Shown here piece by piece: positions 1 through 10,040 of a stretch of 43,726 nt of DNA. The position numbers were made by a program, and so were the translations under genes. The notes under the pieces are model-generated. The model saw only the letters and a list, made by a program, of their open reading frames with translations. It searched no databases and was not told the origin of the DNA. The first letter of the stretch is position 1. Every line of letters begins with the position of its first letter. This DNA comes from Pseudohaliea rubra DSM 19751 (lineage in GTDB: Bacteria; Pseudomonadota; Gammaproteobacteria; Pseudomonadales; Halieaceae): positions 1-43,726 of the forward strand of contig NZ_KN234768.1 of NCBI RefSeq assembly GCF_000764025.1, given 5' to 3'.

Positions 1-2
1 GC

Positions 3-464
3 TCCGCGCCGCGGGTGGATGGGCCCGCCCGGGTATCGGCGCCGCGGGGTGAAGCGCTGCGCTTCCGCCTTGCGGCGGTGCTCGCCGGCGGCGCGCTCTG
101 GCTCGAGGATCTGGGCACTGCGCCCCTGGCGCGGGAACAGGTTGCTCTCGTGCAGGCCATGATCCGGGCCTGCGGCTGGGCGTCTGAGGCGCCCCGGGTG
201 CAGGAGTTTGCCTGGCCCATGCATCGCAACCCGCAGCTGGACCAGGGCGCTGCGGCCGCGGGCGTGGCGCTGGAGGCCTTCCTGGCGAGGCTGGCGAACG
301 AGGCCGGGCTCACCCGGATCTTCCTCCTTGGCACCGAGGCCCGGGAGCGCGCGGGCGCGCTGGCGCTGCCGGCCTTTGCGCTTCCATCAACGCGGGACAT
401 GCTCGTGAGCGCCGGCGCCAAGCGCGACGCCTGGGCGGTGCTGCGGGACCTCGCAGCTTCGTGA
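3..464 (+). CDS. holD: Probable DNA polymerase III psi subunit (HolD-like), 5' end cut by window
   Basis: The reading frame is open from the window edge to the TGA at 462-464, so the true start probably lies upstream; an internal GTG at 15 is only a possible start. Psi bridges the clamp loader and single-strand binding protein through chi in the replicative polymerase. The call rests on a C-terminal pattern (LPSTRDMLVSAGAKRDAW) resembling the proline, hydrophobic and Lys/Arg-Trp ending of HolD, and on its place directly before rimI, the arrangement known in Escherichia coli. It overlaps rimI by four bases (GTGA), so the two are probably translationally coupled. HolD proteins diverge strongly, so the call is moderate; the alternative is an uncharacterised protein of the rimI operon. 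Confidence 0.55.
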   Translation, partial: SAPRVDGPARVSAPRGEALRFRLAAVLAGGALWLEDLGTAPLAREQVALVQAMIRACGWASEAPRVQEFAWPMHRNPQLDQGAAAAGVALEAFLARLANEAGLTRIFLLGTEARERAGALALPAFALPSTRDMLVSAGAKRDAWAVLRDLAAS

Positions 465-952
465 GCGCGGTGCTGCGGCCGGCGCTGGCCGAGGACCTGC
501 CGGCGATTGTCGCCATCGACCAGGGCAACGACGGCGTGGGTCTCCTGCCCTCCCTCTACGCAGAGCTGCTGCCCTGCGCCGCCGACGGTAAGGGCGGCGA
601 GGGCGGCAAGGGGCTACTGCTGGTCGCCGAGACCGATGGCGAGCATATTGCCGGCTTCAGCGCCTGTTCGCAGGTGCTTGACGAGGCCACTCTGCTCGCC
701 CTCGTGGTCGAGCCGACACGGCGCGGCAGCGGCCTCGGTACGGCCCTGCTTGCAGCCTCCGTTGAGGCCCTGGCTGCCGCTGGTGCCACCCGGTGCCTGC
801 TGGAGGTGCGCGCCTCCAATGCCGCCGGGCTTGCCCTTTACGCCGCCGCCGGCTTCCGCGAGGATGGCCGGCGGCGCGGCTATTACCCCGGTGCGGGTAC
901 CCTGGAGCGGGAGGATGCCGTGCTCATGTCCAGAGAGCTGGAGCGGGAGTGA
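461..952 (+). CDS. rimI: Ribosomal protein S18 alanine N-acetyltransferase
   Basis: A GNAT-fold acetyltransferase of 163 residues that transfers acetyl from acetyl-CoA to the N-terminal alanine of ribosomal protein S18. The acetyl-CoA binding motif A is visible as RRGSGLGTALLAA (about residues 87-99), followed by the RimI pattern LEVRASNAAGLALYAAAGF, which ends in the family's usual Tyr-x-x-x-Gly-Phe turn. An insertion rich in Gly and Lys (about residues 42-50) separates the first strands, and such loops vary among GNAT proteins. The GTG start overlaps the HolD-like stop, and the stop overlaps the next gene's GTG. RimI belongs to a large family, so the substrate is inferred mainly from length and the HolD neighbour. 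Confidence 0.8.
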   Translation: MSAVLRPALAEDLPAIVAIDQGNDGVGLLPSLYAELLPCAADGKGGEGGKGLLLVAETDGEHIAGFSACSQVLDEATLLALVVEPTRRGSGLGTALLAASVEALAAAGATRCLLEVRASNAAGLALYAAAGFREDGRRRGYYPGAGTLEREDAVLMSRELERE

Positions 953-1356
953 ACGTGCACGTACTGGAAACCGATGGCTGGAGCCTGCTGCTGCCCCCGG
1001 AATGGTGGGCCGAGCGGGAGGAGGACACGGTCGTGATCGGCGATCGCGACGGTGTCGGCTGCATCGAGATCAGCGAACTGCGCCCGGAGGCGGGACCGGT
1101 AGATGATGCCTCCCTCGCCACCCTGGCTGCCGCCATCGGTGGTGAGGGGCGCTGGACGCGGACCATGGTGGCCGGCGTGCCGGGGCTCTACGCGGCGGGC
1201 CTCGACGGCGATGCTGCATTGCGCGAGTGGTGCCTCGGGCGCGGCGCTATTGCCCTTTACATCACCTACAGCTGCGACCTCGCCAACCGGGGTATGGATG
1301 ATTCGGCGGTGGACGAGATTCTCGGCACGCTTGCCCTGGACCCGGACCTCAGCTGA
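949..1356 (+). CDS. Conserved hypothetical protein, third gene of the holD-rimI operon
   Basis: A soluble protein of 135 residues with no signal peptide and no membrane segment. I chose the GTG at 949 because it overlaps the rimI TGA (GTGA), the coupling used throughout this operon; GTG 955 is an alternative. The composition is acidic with many Trp residues ([11 protein letters not shown] near the N-terminus, REWC near residue 85). The sequence suggests alternating beta strands, and a DUF-type protein binding a small ligand or partner is possible, but I recognise no family with confidence. Its 3' end overlaps the 3' end of rnfE on the other strand by 8 bases, so there is no room for a terminator between the two operons. 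Confidence 0.7.
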   Translation: MNVHVLETDGWSLLLPPEWWAEREEDTVVIGDRDGVGCIEISELRPEAGPVDDASLATLAAAIGGEGRWTRTMVAGVPGLYAAGLDGDAALREWCLGRGAIALYITYSCDLANRGMDDSAVDEILGTLALDPDLS

Positions 1357-2062
1357 TCGTACCGGTTACCCGCACCCGCTTGCTGCCCCGCACCGGCGCT
1401 TCGCGCCGGGCCGCCGCGCGCTGCTCGATGCCGCTATCGATGCGATTCTTCAGTGCAATAAGCAGCCCGGTGAAGATAAACGCGCCCGGCGGCAGGATCG
1501 CGAGCAGGAAGGGCTGGTAGCCCTCGACGAGGACGACTTTCCAGCCAGCGGCTGCGGGCCCGAAAAGCAGGTCCATGTCCGCGAACAGCGCCCCGGTGCC
1601 AAAGACCTCCCGCAGCGCACCAAGCAGCACCAGCACCACGCCGAAACCCAGGCCCATCATTGCGCCATCGAAGCACGAGCGGCCGACGGCGTTCTTGCTG
1701 GCGTAACCGTCGGCGCGGCCCAGGATCACGCAATTGGTGGTGATCAGCGGCAGGAAGATACCGAGAATCTGGTAGAGCTCATACGCATAGGCCTGCATGA
1801 GCAGTTCCGTACAGGTCACCGCCGAGGCAATGATCATGACGAAGGCCGGCAGGCGCACGGCGTCGGAGACTACGTGGCGGATCAGAGACACGGCCGTGTT
1901 CGAGCAGATCAGGACGAACAGCGTTGCCGCGGCAAGGCCCAGGGCGTTGACTACGCTGGCGGTGACCGCGAGCAGCGGACACAGGCCGAGCAGCTGCACC
2001 AGCGCCGGGTTATTCTTCCACAGGCCGTTCAGGGACAGGTCGCGGTAAACGTGCTCGCTCAT
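1349..2062 (-). CDS. rnfE: Rnf complex subunit E (integral membrane)
   Basis: Last gene of the Rnf operon, 237 residues. RnfE is a polytopic inner-membrane subunit related to NqrD and RnfA; with RnfA it forms the transmembrane core that holds an iron-sulphur centre. The signature [17 protein letters not shown] is at residues 18-34 (the Cys is in the conserved GLCPLL), and a second conserved Cys lies in [11 protein letters not shown] near residue 110. About six membrane segments are visible. The C-terminal tail is basic and cytoplasmic. The ATG overlaps the rnfG stop. The nth gene that often follows rnfE in enterics is absent; an unrelated convergent gene abuts instead. Confidence 0.95.
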   Translation of the reverse strand: MSEHVYRDLSLNGLWKNNPALVQLLGLCPLLAVTASVVNALGLAAATLFVLICSNTAVSLIRHVVSDAVRLPAFVMIIASAVTCTELLMQAYAYELYQILGIFLPLITTNCVILGRADGYASKNAVGRSCFDGAMMGLGFGVVLVLLGALREVFGTGALFADMDLLFGPAAAGWKVVLVEGYQPFLLAILPPGAFIFTGLLIALKNRIDSGIEQRAAARREAPVRGSKRVRVTGTIS

Positions 2063-2715
2063 GGGCCTTTCTCCGTGCCGGTGGCCGCTGCGTCGCCTGC
2101 GAACAGGGTCGCTTCGTTCGCCTTTACATATTCCAGGGTGCGCCGGGTAGCTGCAACCACCGCGCGCGGCGTGATCGTGGCGCCGGTGAAGGTATCAAAG
2201 ACGCCTTTATCCTTGCTGACCTTCCATTGCGCAGGGGCAGGGTTCTTGAGAGAACGCCCGGCGAAGCTGTCGATCCAGTCCCCTTTGCGCCGGTCGATCT
2301 TGTCGCCCAGGCCCGGGGTCTCGCGGTGGGCGAGCACGCGAACGCCGGCAATGCTCCCATCGCGCTCCACGCCCACCACCAGGTCGATGGCGCCACTGTA
2401 ACCGTCCGGGGCCCGCGCGGGCACCAGTACGGTTTCCACGCGGCCGTCCCGGCGAGCGCGGTAGATCGGCCGGGGTTCGGCCAGCTTGAGCTTGTCGTCA
2501 CCCACGGGCGCCGGCAGCGTGTCGTCGAGCAGCGAGTTGTCATGGGCCTCCCGGGGCACGATCTGCAGCAGGGCACGCTCTTCGGCGGCGCGCTGCTCCT
2601 CGCTGATGCGCTCCCGGGTCTGGAGGTAGGTGCCCGCGATCAGCAGCGCCGTGGCCACAGCAAAGGCGGCGAGGATCAGGCCGTTGCGGGTGATCGACTG
2701 GCCGAGCACCCTCAC
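2059..2715 (-). CDS. rnfG: Rnf complex subunit G (covalent FMN)
   Basis: A 218-residue subunit with one N-terminal membrane anchor (about residues 10-30) and a large periplasmic domain. The flavinylation motif [12 protein letters not shown] lies near residues 176-187; the Thr in GAT carries FMN through a phosphoester bond made by ApbE. The substrate-facing motif [11 protein letters not shown] (130-140) is also typical of RnfG and NqrC. RnfG passes electrons between the other flavin subunit, RnfD, and the iron-sulphur subunits. It overlaps both neighbours by four bases, so it is co-translated with rnfD and rnfE. No apbE gene is seen in the window. Confidence 0.95.
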   Translation of the reverse strand: MRVLGQSITRNGLILAAFAVATALLIAGTYLQTRERISEEQRAAEERALLQIVPREAHDNSLLDDTLPAPVGDDKLKLAEPRPIYRARRDGRVETVLVPARAPDGYSGAIDLVVGVERDGSIAGVRVLAHRETPGLGDKIDRRKGDWIDSFAGRSLKNPAPAQWKVSKDKGVFDTFTGATITPRAVVAATRRTLEYVKANEATLFAGDAAATGTEKGP

Positions 2716-3740
2716 GGACGGTCTCCCCGTGCGTGGCCGTAGCTGCGCGGCTGCGTGTAGTAGTCGATGAACGGCGCGGCGAAATTCATGATCAGCACGG
2801 CGAAGGCCACCGCATCCGGGTAGTTGCCGCGGGTGCGGATGAGGTAGATGAGCACCCCGATCAGCGCGCCGTAAATCAGGCGCCCGCGCGTCGAGACGGC
2901 GGAAGATACCGGGTCGGTGACGATGAAGAAGGCGCCGAACATGGTCGCGCCGGAGAGCAGGTGGAACAGCGGGGAGCCGCCGCTGCCCGGTCCGCCGCCG
3001 TCATAGAACAGCGCCGCCAGAGCGGCGAGGGCCGCGAGCATGGCCACCGGCGCGTGCCAGGTAAAGATACCGCGATAGAGCATCCACAGGCCGCCGGCGA
3101 GAAAGCCGAGGCTCACCCATTGCCAGCCGACGCCGCCCCAGGCGCCGAGCTGCGGCGTGCCGGCGTAGAGCGCCGCCAGGGACTGGTCGCTGTTCTGGCG
3201 CAGGATATCGAGAGGCGTTGCCATGGTCGCGCCATCGAAGCTCGCCGGGATGAAACAGGCCTGCAGGGCATCGACCAGACCGGGCACTTCCGCTGCGAGC
3301 CCGCGCGGTGCCGCCCAGGTGCTCATTTGCACCGGGAAGGAGATGAGCAGGACCACATAGCCGACCATGGCCGGGTTGAAGGGGTTGTAGCCCAGGCCGC
3401 CGTAGAGCTGCTTGGCCAGGAGAATAGAGGCCGCGGCGCCCACGGCAAGCAGCCACCAGGGTGCATAGGGCGGCAGGGCGATGGCGAGCAGGGTCGCCGT
3501 CACCACCGCGCTGTGATCGTCGAGGGTGCGCAGCACCGGCCGGCCGCGCAGCTTCAAGACCGCCGCTTCGAAGGCGATGGCAAAAAAGCTGGTGACAGCG
3601 ATGTTGACCAGCACCCCGGGGCCGAAAAACCACACCAGGGCCGCCACTCCCGGCAGCGTTGCCAGGAGCACCGTCTGCATGACCCGGGTGGTAGAGAGGG
3701 GGCCGTGGGCGTGCGGGGAGGTGATGCGCAGCAGGCTCAT
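2712..3740 (-). CDS. rnfD: Rnf complex subunit D (covalent FMN, NqrB-like)
   Basis: A polytopic membrane subunit of 342 residues, homologous to NqrB and thought to be central to ion translocation. The likely FMN attachment Thr is T172 in DGATMATPLD. A second conserved GAT block, SGATMFGAFFIVTDPVSS, follows later, and the family signature RGNYPDAVAFAVLIMN lies near the C-terminus. NPFNPAMVGY (119-128) is also characteristic. About nine to ten hydrophobic segments are visible. It overlaps rnfG by four bases and is separated from rnfC by 13 bases. Confidence 0.95.
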   Translation of the reverse strand: MSLLRITSPHAHGPLSTTRVMQTVLLATLPGVAALVWFFGPGVLVNIAVTSFFAIAFEAAVLKLRGRPVLRTLDDHSAVVTATLLAIALPPYAPWWLLAVGAAASILLAKQLYGGLGYNPFNPAMVGYVVLLISFPVQMSTWAAPRGLAAEVPGLVDALQACFIPASFDGATMATPLDILRQNSDQSLAALYAGTPQLGAWGGVGWQWVSLGFLAGGLWMLYRGIFTWHAPVAMLAALAALAALFYDGGGPGSGGSPLFHLLSGATMFGAFFIVTDPVSSAVSTRGRLIYGALIGVLIYLIRTRGNYPDAVAFAVLIMNFAAPFIDYYTQPRSYGHARGDRP

Positions 3741-3753
3741 GCAGGCTTCCTTT

Positions 3754-5547
3754 TCAGGCCTCCTCGGAGACGCCCTCGCGGGCTTCCCGGAGTTCCGCCT
3801 CGGCCTTCGCGAGCTTGTCTGCCGTCTTCTCGACGCCGCGCTTCAGCGCCTCAGCGACCGGGGCTTCGCCGCCGTCGTAGCTCTCGAGCTTTTCCCGGGC
3901 CGCGGCGAGGCGCTTCGCAATGGCGTCGACGTTGGCGGTGAGCTTCGCGACCCGGTCCGCGGGCTCGCCAGCGTCGCCCGCGGCCAGCGCCGCCTTGCGC
4001 GCCTTGGCCCGCTCGATGGCGGCCTGGATCGGATCTTCATCGGCGGCAGCCTGCGCGCCGTCGACCGTCTCAGCGCCTTCGGTCGCTGCAGCCCGGGCCT
4101 TCGCCCTGGCTTTGGCCTCCGCCGCCTTCTTGCGCTCGGCGCGCTTGGCCTCGCGCTCTGCAGCCAGACGCTCCATACGCGCCTGCCGCGCCTCGAAGCG
4201 TTCGCGGGCGTGGTCTGCCTTCTCGGCTTCGCGCCGGCGGGCGATGATTTCCGCCTTCGACGCCCGGTAGTACTGCACCAGCGGAATGTGGCTGGGGCAG
4301 ACGTAAGAGCAGGCGCCGCACTCAATGCAGTCAAAGAGGTTGTGGCCCTCCAGCTTGTCGTATTCCTTACCGCGGGCAAACCAGTAGAGTTGCTGCGGCA
4401 GCAGGGTCGCCGGACAAGCCTCAGCGCAGAGGCCGCAGCGGATGCAGGCCTGGGCCGGTGGCGGGGTGGGCAGCTCGGCCTCCGTGGGCACCAGGAGGCA
4501 GTTCGTGGTCTTGACCACCGGGCACTCCGGCGCGGGGATACTGAAGCCCATCATCGGGCCGCCCATGATCAGGCGCCGGGCCCGGTCCGGGTCCACGCCG
4601 GCCTGCTCCAGCAGCCAGCCCATGGGTGTGCCGAGGAGGACCTCATAGTTGCCCGGCCGGGTCACGGCCTCGCCGGTCACCGTGGTTACCCGCGACACGA
4701 GGGGGCGGCCGCGGGCGACGGCCTCGTGCACGGCCACCGCAGTACCGACGTTCTGGCACACCACGCCGATATCGGCGGGGATGCCGCCGCTCGGGACCTG
4801 CTTGCCCAGCAGGATCTCGATGAGCTGCTTTTCGCCACCGGAGGGATACTTGGTGGGGAAGACCACGACCTCCATGGTGCTGTCCGCGGCGGCCTGCAGC
4901 GCCGCGATCGCTTCAGGCTTGTTGTCCTCGACGCCGATGAGAATGTCCCTCGGCGCCAGCAGTTCGGCGAGGATGCGCGTACCGGCGACAATGTCGCCGG
5001 CGCGCTCGCGCATGAGCGAATCGTCGGCGGTGATGTAGGGCTCGCACTCGGTGCCGTTGATAATGAGCGTATCGATGGCCTTGCCGGGCCCCGGCGACAG
5101 CTTCACCGCCGTCGGGAAACCGGCGCCGCCCATGCCGGCGATGCCCGCGCCTTGAATGCACTCGCGCAGCCGTGTCTGGTCGGCTCGCTCCGCCGCCGCC
5201 AGCGGGGCCGGGGGCAGCCACGTGTCGGCGCCATCGGTGTCGATGACAATGCACGGCGCCGAGAGCCCCGACGGGTGGGGGACGGGCCGCTCCTCGATGG
5301 CGCTGACCGTGCCCGAGGTCGGGGCGTGCACCGGGACGCTGACAAAGCCGTCGGCCTCCGCCAGCAGCTCACCGCCACGCACCGCCTGACCGGCGCGGAC
5401 CACCGGCTGCGCCGGGGCGCCGATGTGCTGCGCGAGTGGCAGCACCAGCTGCGGCGGGATGCCCGCCGGCTGGATCGGTGCCTGCAGCGACTGCGCCTTG
5501 TGCTCCGGCGGATGAATGCCGCCGTGGAAGGTGTGAACGCGCCTCAC
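3754..5547 (-). CDS. rnfC: Rnf complex subunit C (NADH/FMN and two 4Fe-4S clusters)
   Basis: A peripheral cytoplasmic subunit of 597 residues that exchanges electrons with NAD(H). The N-terminal region ([13 protein letters not shown]) starts the RnfC barrel domain. The Rossmann-like nucleotide region follows ([27 protein letters not shown]). Then come two ferredoxin-type motifs, [12 protein letters not shown] and [12 protein letters not shown], each supplying 4Fe-4S ligands. From about residue 440 the protein becomes a charged, Ala/Lys/Arg/Glu-rich coiled-coil tail of roughly 150 residues. Such tails vary in length in gammaproteobacteria (longer in the E. coli homologue RsxC). The ATG overlaps the rnfB stop region. 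Confidence 0.95.
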   Translation of the reverse strand: MRRVHTFHGGIHPPEHKAQSLQAPIQPAGIPPQLVLPLAQHIGAPAQPVVRAGQAVRGGELLAEADGFVSVPVHAPTSGTVSAIEERPVPHPSGLSAPCIVIDTDGADTWLPPAPLAAAERADQTRLRECIQGAGIAGMGGAGFPTAVKLSPGPGKAIDTLIINGTECEPYITADDSLMRERAGDIVAGTRILAELLAPRDILIGVEDNKPEAIAALQAAADSTMEVVVFPTKYPSGGEKQLIEILLGKQVPSGGIPADIGVVCQNVGTAVAVHEAVARGRPLVSRVTTVTGEAVTRPGNYEVLLGTPMGWLLEQAGVDPDRARRLIMGGPMMGFSIPAPECPVVKTTNCLLVPTEAELPTPPPAQACIRCGLCAEACPATLLPQQLYWFARGKEYDKLEGHNLFDCIECGACSYVCPSHIPLVQYYRASKAEIIARRREAEKADHARERFEARQARMERLAAEREAKRAERKKAAEAKARAKARAAATEGAETVDGAQAAADEDPIQAAIERAKARKAALAAGDAGEPADRVAKLTANVDAIAKRLAAAREKLESYDGGEAPVAEALKRGVEKTADKLAKAEAELREAREGVSEEA

Positions 5548-6164
5548 GCCGCGCGGTCCTGGAGCCGGTCCGTGGCGATTATTTCAACCCGGCCGGCGGC
5601 CGGGTCCGGCAGCGGCCAGTGCCAGGTCTTGAGCGTTTCGGCCTGCGGAATCATCTCGATACAGTCCACGGGGCAGGGCTCCACGCAGAGGTCGCAACCC
5701 GTGCACTCGCTGCCGATGACCGTATGCATCTGCTTGGCGGCGCCGAGGATCGCGTCTACCGGGCAGGCCTGGATACACTTCGTGCAGCCGATGCAGTCGT
5801 CCTCATGGATGAAGGCGACAGCCTTCACCGGTGCCTCCTCGCCATGAGCAGCATCCAGCGGTTTGGCTTCGACGTCGAGGAGGTCCGCCAGTGCCTGGAT
5901 GCCGGCCTCGCCCCCGGGCGGGCACTGGTTGATCTCCGCGCTGCCACCGGCGATGGCCTCCGCGTAGGGGCGGCAGCCCGGGTAGCCGCATTGCCCGCAC
6001 TGCGTCTGCGGGAGAATGGCGTTGATCTGCTCGACGACGGGGTTGCCCTCGGTACGGAAACGCTCGGCGGCATAGCCGAGCACGGCACCGAAGACGAGGC
6101 CGAGGGCGACCAGTGCGAGGACCGCGGCGGCGAGGGGGTGGTCGGCGAGCCAGGCAAGCATCAA
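5544..6164 (-). CDS. rnfB: Rnf complex subunit B (polyferredoxin)
   Basis: A 206-residue electron-entry subunit that takes electrons from ferredoxin. It has an N-terminal membrane helix (residues about 10-30), then a four-Cys Fe-S domain (CGQCGYPGC with a downstream INQCPPGG), then two classical 4Fe-4S ferredoxin motifs ([12 protein letters not shown] and [12 protein letters not shown]). The order and spacing match RnfB/RsxB. Start and stop each overlap the neighbouring gene by four bases, so A, B and C are coupled. Confidence 0.95.
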   Translation of the reverse strand: MMLAWLADHPLAAAVLALVALGLVFGAVLGYAAERFRTEGNPVVEQINAILPQTQCGQCGYPGCRPYAEAIAGGSAEINQCPPGGEAGIQALADLLDVEAKPLDAAHGEEAPVKAVAFIHEDDCIGCTKCIQACPVDAILGAAKQMHTVIGSECTGCDLCVEPCPVDCIEMIPQAETLKTWHWPLPDPAAGRVEIIATDRLQDRAA

Positions 6165-6739
6165 ACCAGCCCCGCGAAGCCCATGAAGGCGAGGGACATG
6201 AGCCCGGCGGTGATCATGCCGATGGCCGGGCCGGCGAAGGCCTGGGGCACGTCGGCGACCGCAAGGCGTTCACGCATGGCGGCGAACAGCACCAGCACGA
6301 GAGAGAAGCCGGCGGCAGCGCCGAAGCCGTAGAGCAGTGACTGCAGAAAGTCGTGTTCCTTGTTGATATTCAGGAGCGCCACTCCCAGCACGGCGCAGTT
6401 GGTGGTGATAAGCGGCAGGTACACACCGAGAACCCGGTGCAGCAGCGGACTCGACTTGCGCACGGCCATCTCTGTGAATTGCACCACTACGGCGATTACC
6501 AGAATGAAGGAGATCGTGCGCAGGTAGCCAAGGCCCAGAGGCTCGAGGATGGCGTTGTAGACGAGGTAGCTGCTGGCGGCTGCGAGAGTCAGTACGAAGG
6601 TGGTGGCGAGGGACATACCCATGGCGGTCTCGAGCTTGTTCGAGACGCCCATGAAGGGGCAAAGGCCCAGAAACTGGACCAGCACGAAGTTGTTGACCAG
6701 GATGGCCCCGATCAGGAGCACCGAATATTCCGCGAGCAT
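6161..6739 (-). CDS. rnfA: Rnf complex subunit A (integral membrane), first gene of operon
   Basis: A polytopic subunit of 192 residues, close to the usual length. It shows the RnfA/NqrE signatures [18 protein letters not shown] (residues 16-33) and [14 protein letters not shown] near residue 110; the Cys in each lies at the membrane core and helps hold the intramembrane iron-sulphur centre. Six membrane helices are apparent. As the first gene of the order A-B-C-D-G-E it follows a leader of about 125 bases from the promoter proposed at 6869-6896. The metG gene lies upstream on the same strand and may read through. Confidence 0.95.
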   Translation of the reverse strand: MLAEYSVLLIGAILVNNFVLVQFLGLCPFMGVSNKLETAMGMSLATTFVLTLAAASSYLVYNAILEPLGLGYLRTISFILVIAVVVQFTEMAVRKSSPLLHRVLGVYLPLITTNCAVLGVALLNINKEHDFLQSLLYGFGAAAGFSLVLVLFAAMRERLAVADVPQAFAGPAIGMITAGLMSLAFMGFAGLV

Positions 6740-6868
6740 GCTGTCCCCGTCCGGTTACGCCGCGCCGCGTGCGTCGAGGCCGGGGCGGCTTCACACACCT
6801 TTATGCCAAATGGCTCGCGCGCAATGGTAAGGAAGCCGACCGGGCGACACAACGACCAATCCGCACTA

Positions 6869-6896
6869 AGTATATAACCGTGAATGAGCCGGTAAA
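6869..6896 (-). promoter_or_regulatory. Candidate sigma70 promoter of the rnf operon
   Basis: On the minus strand a TTTACC (-35, 6891-6896) is followed after 16 bases by TATACT (-10, 6869-6874). It sits between the metG stop and the rnfA start and is the only AT-rich patch in the interval. Transcription would start near 6862 and give a leader of about 120 bases. Confidence 0.6.
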
Positions 6897-6947
6897 GTGA
6901 TCTGGCGCAAGGCTCCGGCGCTTAAAAACCCTTGCTGCTGCAGGGGC

Positions 6948-9020
6948 TTAGCTCACCCGCTGGCCCGGCGCGGCGCCGCTGTCGACGGACAGCAGGAAGA
7001 TCTCGCTGCCGCCGGGGCCGGCCGCCAGGACCATCCCTTCGGATACGCCGAAGCGCATTTTACGCGGTGCGAGGTTCGCCACGACCACGGTCAGCCGGCC
7101 TTCCAGGGCGGCCGGATCGTAGGCCGCGCGGATGCCCGACAGGACTTCGCGCTCGCCGAGCTCACCCAGGTCCAGGGTCAGGCGCAGCAGCTTGTCAGCG
7201 CCATCCACCTGCTCTGCCCGCTGGATGCGCGCTACGCGCAGGTCAACGCGCATGAAGGCATCGAAGTCGATGGTATCGGCGAGCCCCTCCGCGTCTGCCG
7301 CCCGGGGCGCTTGTCCCTGCTGCTTCGCCTTTGCGGCCACCGGCTTTTCGCCGGTGCCGGCATCGCCCGCCGGCGCTTCTTCGCGGCCGGTTTCGAGCAG
7401 AGCGTCCACGGCCTTCGGGTCAACCCGTGTCATCAGCGGCGTGAAGGCCCGAAGCCTGTGCCCGAGGAGCGGTTCGCCGAGTGCGGGCCAGTCGAGGGAG
7501 GCGTTCAGGAAGTTCTCAGCGCGGTCGGCCATGGCCGGGAGCACGGGCTTCAGGTAGATCATGATCACCCGGAAGAGGTTGATGCCGACGGAGCAGATGG
7601 CCTGCACCTCGCCGGCGTTTGCCGGGTCCCGGGCCAGCACCCAGGGCTTGTGCTGGTCGATGTACTGGTTGGCGCGGTCGGCCAGGGCAATGATGTCGCG
7701 CATGGCTTTGCCGAACTCGCGCTCCTCGTAGCGCGCGGCTATGGTGTCGCCGGCGGCCAGGAAGTCCTCCAGGAGCGCCGGCTCGGCGCAGTCGGCAGCG
7801 AGGCAGTTGTCGTGACCTTTCTTGAGGAAGCCCGCGCAGCGGCTGGCGATATTGACGACCTTGCCGACCAGGTCCGAGTTCACGCGCTGGACGAAGTCGT
7901 CGAAATTGAGGTCGATATCGTCCACGCCGCCGCCGAGCTTGGCCGCGAAGTAATAGCGCAGGTACTCGGCGTCGAGGTGGTCGAGGTAGCTGCGGGCGTT
8001 GATGAAGGTGCCCCGGCTCTTGGACATCTTGGTGCCGTTTACCGTGAGGAAGCCGTGAGCGAACACCCCCGTGGGCGTGCGCAGCCCCGAAGCGTGCAGC
8101 ATCGCCGGCCAGAACAGGCCGTGGAAGTTGATGATGTCCTTGCCGATGAAATGATACAGCTCCGTTTCGTGGCCCGGCCGCCAGAAGCGGTCGAAGTCCA
8201 GGCCCTCGCGGTCGCAGTACTCCTGGAAGCTGCCCATGTAGCCGATGGGGGCGTCCAGCCAGACATAGAAATACTTGTCTTTTTCGCCGGGAATGCGGAA
8301 GCCGAAATAGGGCGCGTCGCGGCTGATGTCCCAGGCCTGCAGGCCGGCGTCGGTCCACTCCCGCAGCTTGTTGGCGATGGCCGGTTGCAGCGTGCCGGAA
8401 TCGATCCACTCGCGCAGCATGTCGACAAGGCTGTCAAGGGACAGGAAAAAGTGCCGGGACTGCTTCTCCACGGGGGTCGCCCCGGACAGAGCGGAGACCG
8501 CGTCGATAAGCTCCGCCGGTGTGTAGGTGGCGCCGCAGGCCTCGCAGTTGTCCCCGTACTGGTCCGGCGCCTTGCAGCGCGGGCAGGTGCCCTTGATGAA
8601 GCGGTCGGCGAGAAACAGTCCCTTTTCCGGGTCGAAAGCCTGGGTGATTTCGCGCTCGACAATGTGGTCACCCTCGCGGAGCCTGGCAAAGATGTACTCG
8701 CACCAGTGTCGGTTCTCGTCCGAGTGCGTTGTGTAGTAGTTGTCGAAGCTGATGAGAAAATCGCCGGCGTCGCGGCTGTGCTCGGCGTGCACCCGGGCGA
8801 TCTGCTCCTCCGGGCTGATGCCCAGCCGCTCGGCGCTGAGCATGATGGCCGTGCCGTGGGCGTCGTCGGCACAGACGTAGTGACATTCATGGCCCCGGGA
8901 GCGTTGGAAGCGCACCCAGATGTCCGTCTGCACCTGCTCCAGGAGATGACCAAGGTGCAGCGGCCCGTTGGCGTAGGGCAGGGCGCTGGTCACCAGGATG
9001 CTGCGCTTCTGGGCACTCAT
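6948..9020 (-). CDS. metG: Methionine-tRNA ligase
   Basis: A 690-residue class I aminoacyl-tRNA synthetase that charges tRNA-Met, including the initiator. The HIGH-type motif is in [16 protein letters not shown] near the N-terminus, the KMSKS signature is at residues 331-335, and the zinc-binding connective domain shows two CxxC pairs ([18 protein letters not shown]). A C-terminal tRNA-binding domain of the EMAP/Arc1p type begins at [14 protein letters not shown], the dimerising form found in E. coli MetG. A low-complexity Ala/Lys/Glu linker (about residues 545-580) precedes it. The gene is divergent from mrp, the same order as in E. coli. Confidence 0.97.
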   Translation of the reverse strand: MSAQKRSILVTSALPYANGPLHLGHLLEQVQTDIWVRFQRSRGHECHYVCADDAHGTAIMLSAERLGISPEEQIARVHAEHSRDAGDFLISFDNYYTTHSDENRHWCEYIFARLREGDHIVEREITQAFDPEKGLFLADRFIKGTCPRCKAPDQYGDNCEACGATYTPAELIDAVSALSGATPVEKQSRHFFLSLDSLVDMLREWIDSGTLQPAIANKLREWTDAGLQAWDISRDAPYFGFRIPGEKDKYFYVWLDAPIGYMGSFQEYCDREGLDFDRFWRPGHETELYHFIGKDIINFHGLFWPAMLHASGLRTPTGVFAHGFLTVNGTKMSKSRGTFINARSYLDHLDAEYLRYYFAAKLGGGVDDIDLNFDDFVQRVNSDLVGKVVNIASRCAGFLKKGHDNCLAADCAEPALLEDFLAAGDTIAARYEEREFGKAMRDIIALADRANQYIDQHKPWVLARDPANAGEVQAICSVGINLFRVIMIYLKPVLPAMADRAENFLNASLDWPALGEPLLGHRLRAFTPLMTRVDPKAVDALLETGREEAPAGDAGTGEKPVAAKAKQQGQAPRAADAEGLADTIDFDAFMRVDLRVARIQRAEQVDGADKLLRLTLDLGELGEREVLSGIRAAYDPAALEGRLTVVVANLAPRKMRFGVSEGMVLAAGPGGSEIFLLSVDSGAAPGQRVS

Positions 9021-9052
9021 GGATGGGGTCCGGCTCGAAAAAAAGGGGCGCC

Positions 9053-9058
9053 ACTATA
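9053..9058 (-). promoter_or_regulatory. metG: Candidate -10 element of metG
   Basis: The minus strand reads TATAGT about 32 bases upstream of the metG ATG. No convincing -35 hexamer is seen at the expected distance. A run of eight T lies in the predicted 5' leader. Confidence 0.4.
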
Positions 9059-9118
9059 GCGGTTTTGCGAGGGCTTTTCACGCAGCCCGGCGCCCGCGCA
9101 CGGGCGCTTTGCCGCGCA

Positions 9119-9147
9119 TTGTGTGCACTTCCTTGAGTGCCTATACT
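9119..9147 (+). promoter_or_regulatory. Sigma70 promoter of mrp-dcd
   Basis: TTGTGT (-35, 9119-9124) and TATACT (-10, 9142-9147) are separated by exactly 17 bases. The ATG of mrp follows at 9187, giving a leader of about 33 bases. Confidence 0.7.
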
Positions 9148-9186
9148 GCCCGGTCTCCGACTCACCCCAAGCTCGCGAGCCCTGCC

Positions 9187-9999
9187 ATGCAGTCCATTCG
9201 CCACATCATCGCTGTCGCCTCGGGCAAAGGCGGCGTGGGCAAGTCCACCGTCACGGTCAACCTGGCGCTGGCGCTGGCTGCTGACGGCGCCCGGGTCGGC
9301 CTGCTCGATGCCGACATCTACGGTCCCAGCCAGCCGACCATGCTCGGTCTTCCCGCTGGTACCCGGCCGGACACTGAGGACGACAAATGGCTGCTGCCGG
9401 TGCCGGCCCAGGGTCTTGCCACCATGTCCATGGGCTATCTCGCCAACGAGCGCACGCCCATGGTCTGGCGGGGTCCGATGGCCGGCGGCGCTCTGGCGCA
9501 GATGCTCGAACAGACCCGGTGGGGGGAGCTCGACTACCTCCTGATAGACATGCCGCCGGGGACCGGCGATATTCAGCTGACGCTCGCGCAGAAGGCGAAG
9601 CTTGCCGGTGCGGTTATCGTCACCACGCCGCAGGACATCGCCCTCCTCGATGCGCGCAAGGGCATCGAGATGTTTCGCAAGGTGGACGTGCCGGTCCTCG
9701 GTATTATCGAGAACATGGCACTGCACCGCTGCAGCCAGTGCGGCCACGTGGAGCACATCTTCGGCGAGGGTGGCGGTGAGCGCGTTGCCGAAGAGTACGG
9801 TGTGCAGCTCCTCGGCAGCCTGCCGCTGACCGCCGCCGTTCGCGCCGAGACCGATGCGGGCCGCCCGACGGTCGCTTCGGCGCCCGGGTCCGATGCCGGA
9901 GAAGCCTTTATCGCCGCGGCCCGCGCCCTGCGCGCGGTGGTCGAAACGGGCGAGGACGATGGGGGCGCAGGTCCCACCATCAGCATCACGGACGATTGA
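9187..9999 (+). CDS. mrp: Iron-sulphur cluster carrier protein Mrp/ApbC (P-loop NTPase)
   Basis: A 270-residue MinD/Mrp-family ATPase that carries and transfers 4Fe-4S clusters to apo-proteins in the cytosol. The deviant Walker [10 protein letters not shown] is at residues 13-21, a DMPPGTGD motif follows near residue 120, and the cluster-binding CxxC is C182-C185 in HRCSQCGH. The ATG at 9187 was chosen because the P-loop must lie close to the N-terminus and because a promoter lies 40 bases upstream. It lacks the N-terminal DUF59/MIP18 domain found in many longer homologues (E. coli ApbC is about 100 residues longer). Confidence 0.93.
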   Translation: MQSIRHIIAVASGKGGVGKSTVTVNLALALAADGARVGLLDADIYGPSQPTMLGLPAGTRPDTEDDKWLLPVPAQGLATMSMGYLANERTPMVWRGPMAGGALAQMLEQTRWGELDYLLIDMPPGTGDIQLTLAQKAKLAGAVIVTTPQDIALLDARKGIEMFRKVDVPVLGIIENMALHRCSQCGHVEHIFGEGGGERVAEEYGVQLLGSLPLTAAVRAETDAGRPTVASAPGSDAGEAFIAAARALRAVVETGEDDGGAGPTISITDD

Positions 10000-10040
10000 C
10001 AGGGGCCCCGGGCCGGGGACCTCAGCAGGGAGACGCAGCC

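Noticed and set aside
6924-6946. Rho-independent terminator for metG
   Set aside because: There is a CCCT/AGGG pairing followed by five T on the minus strand, but the stem is only four bases with a nine-base loop, too weak to call.
6897-9059. A 720-residue plus-strand open frame antisense to metG
   Set aside because: It mirrors metG codon for codon, shows no recognisable domain, and arises because GC-rich codons rarely give stops on the opposite strand. MetG has all family motifs.
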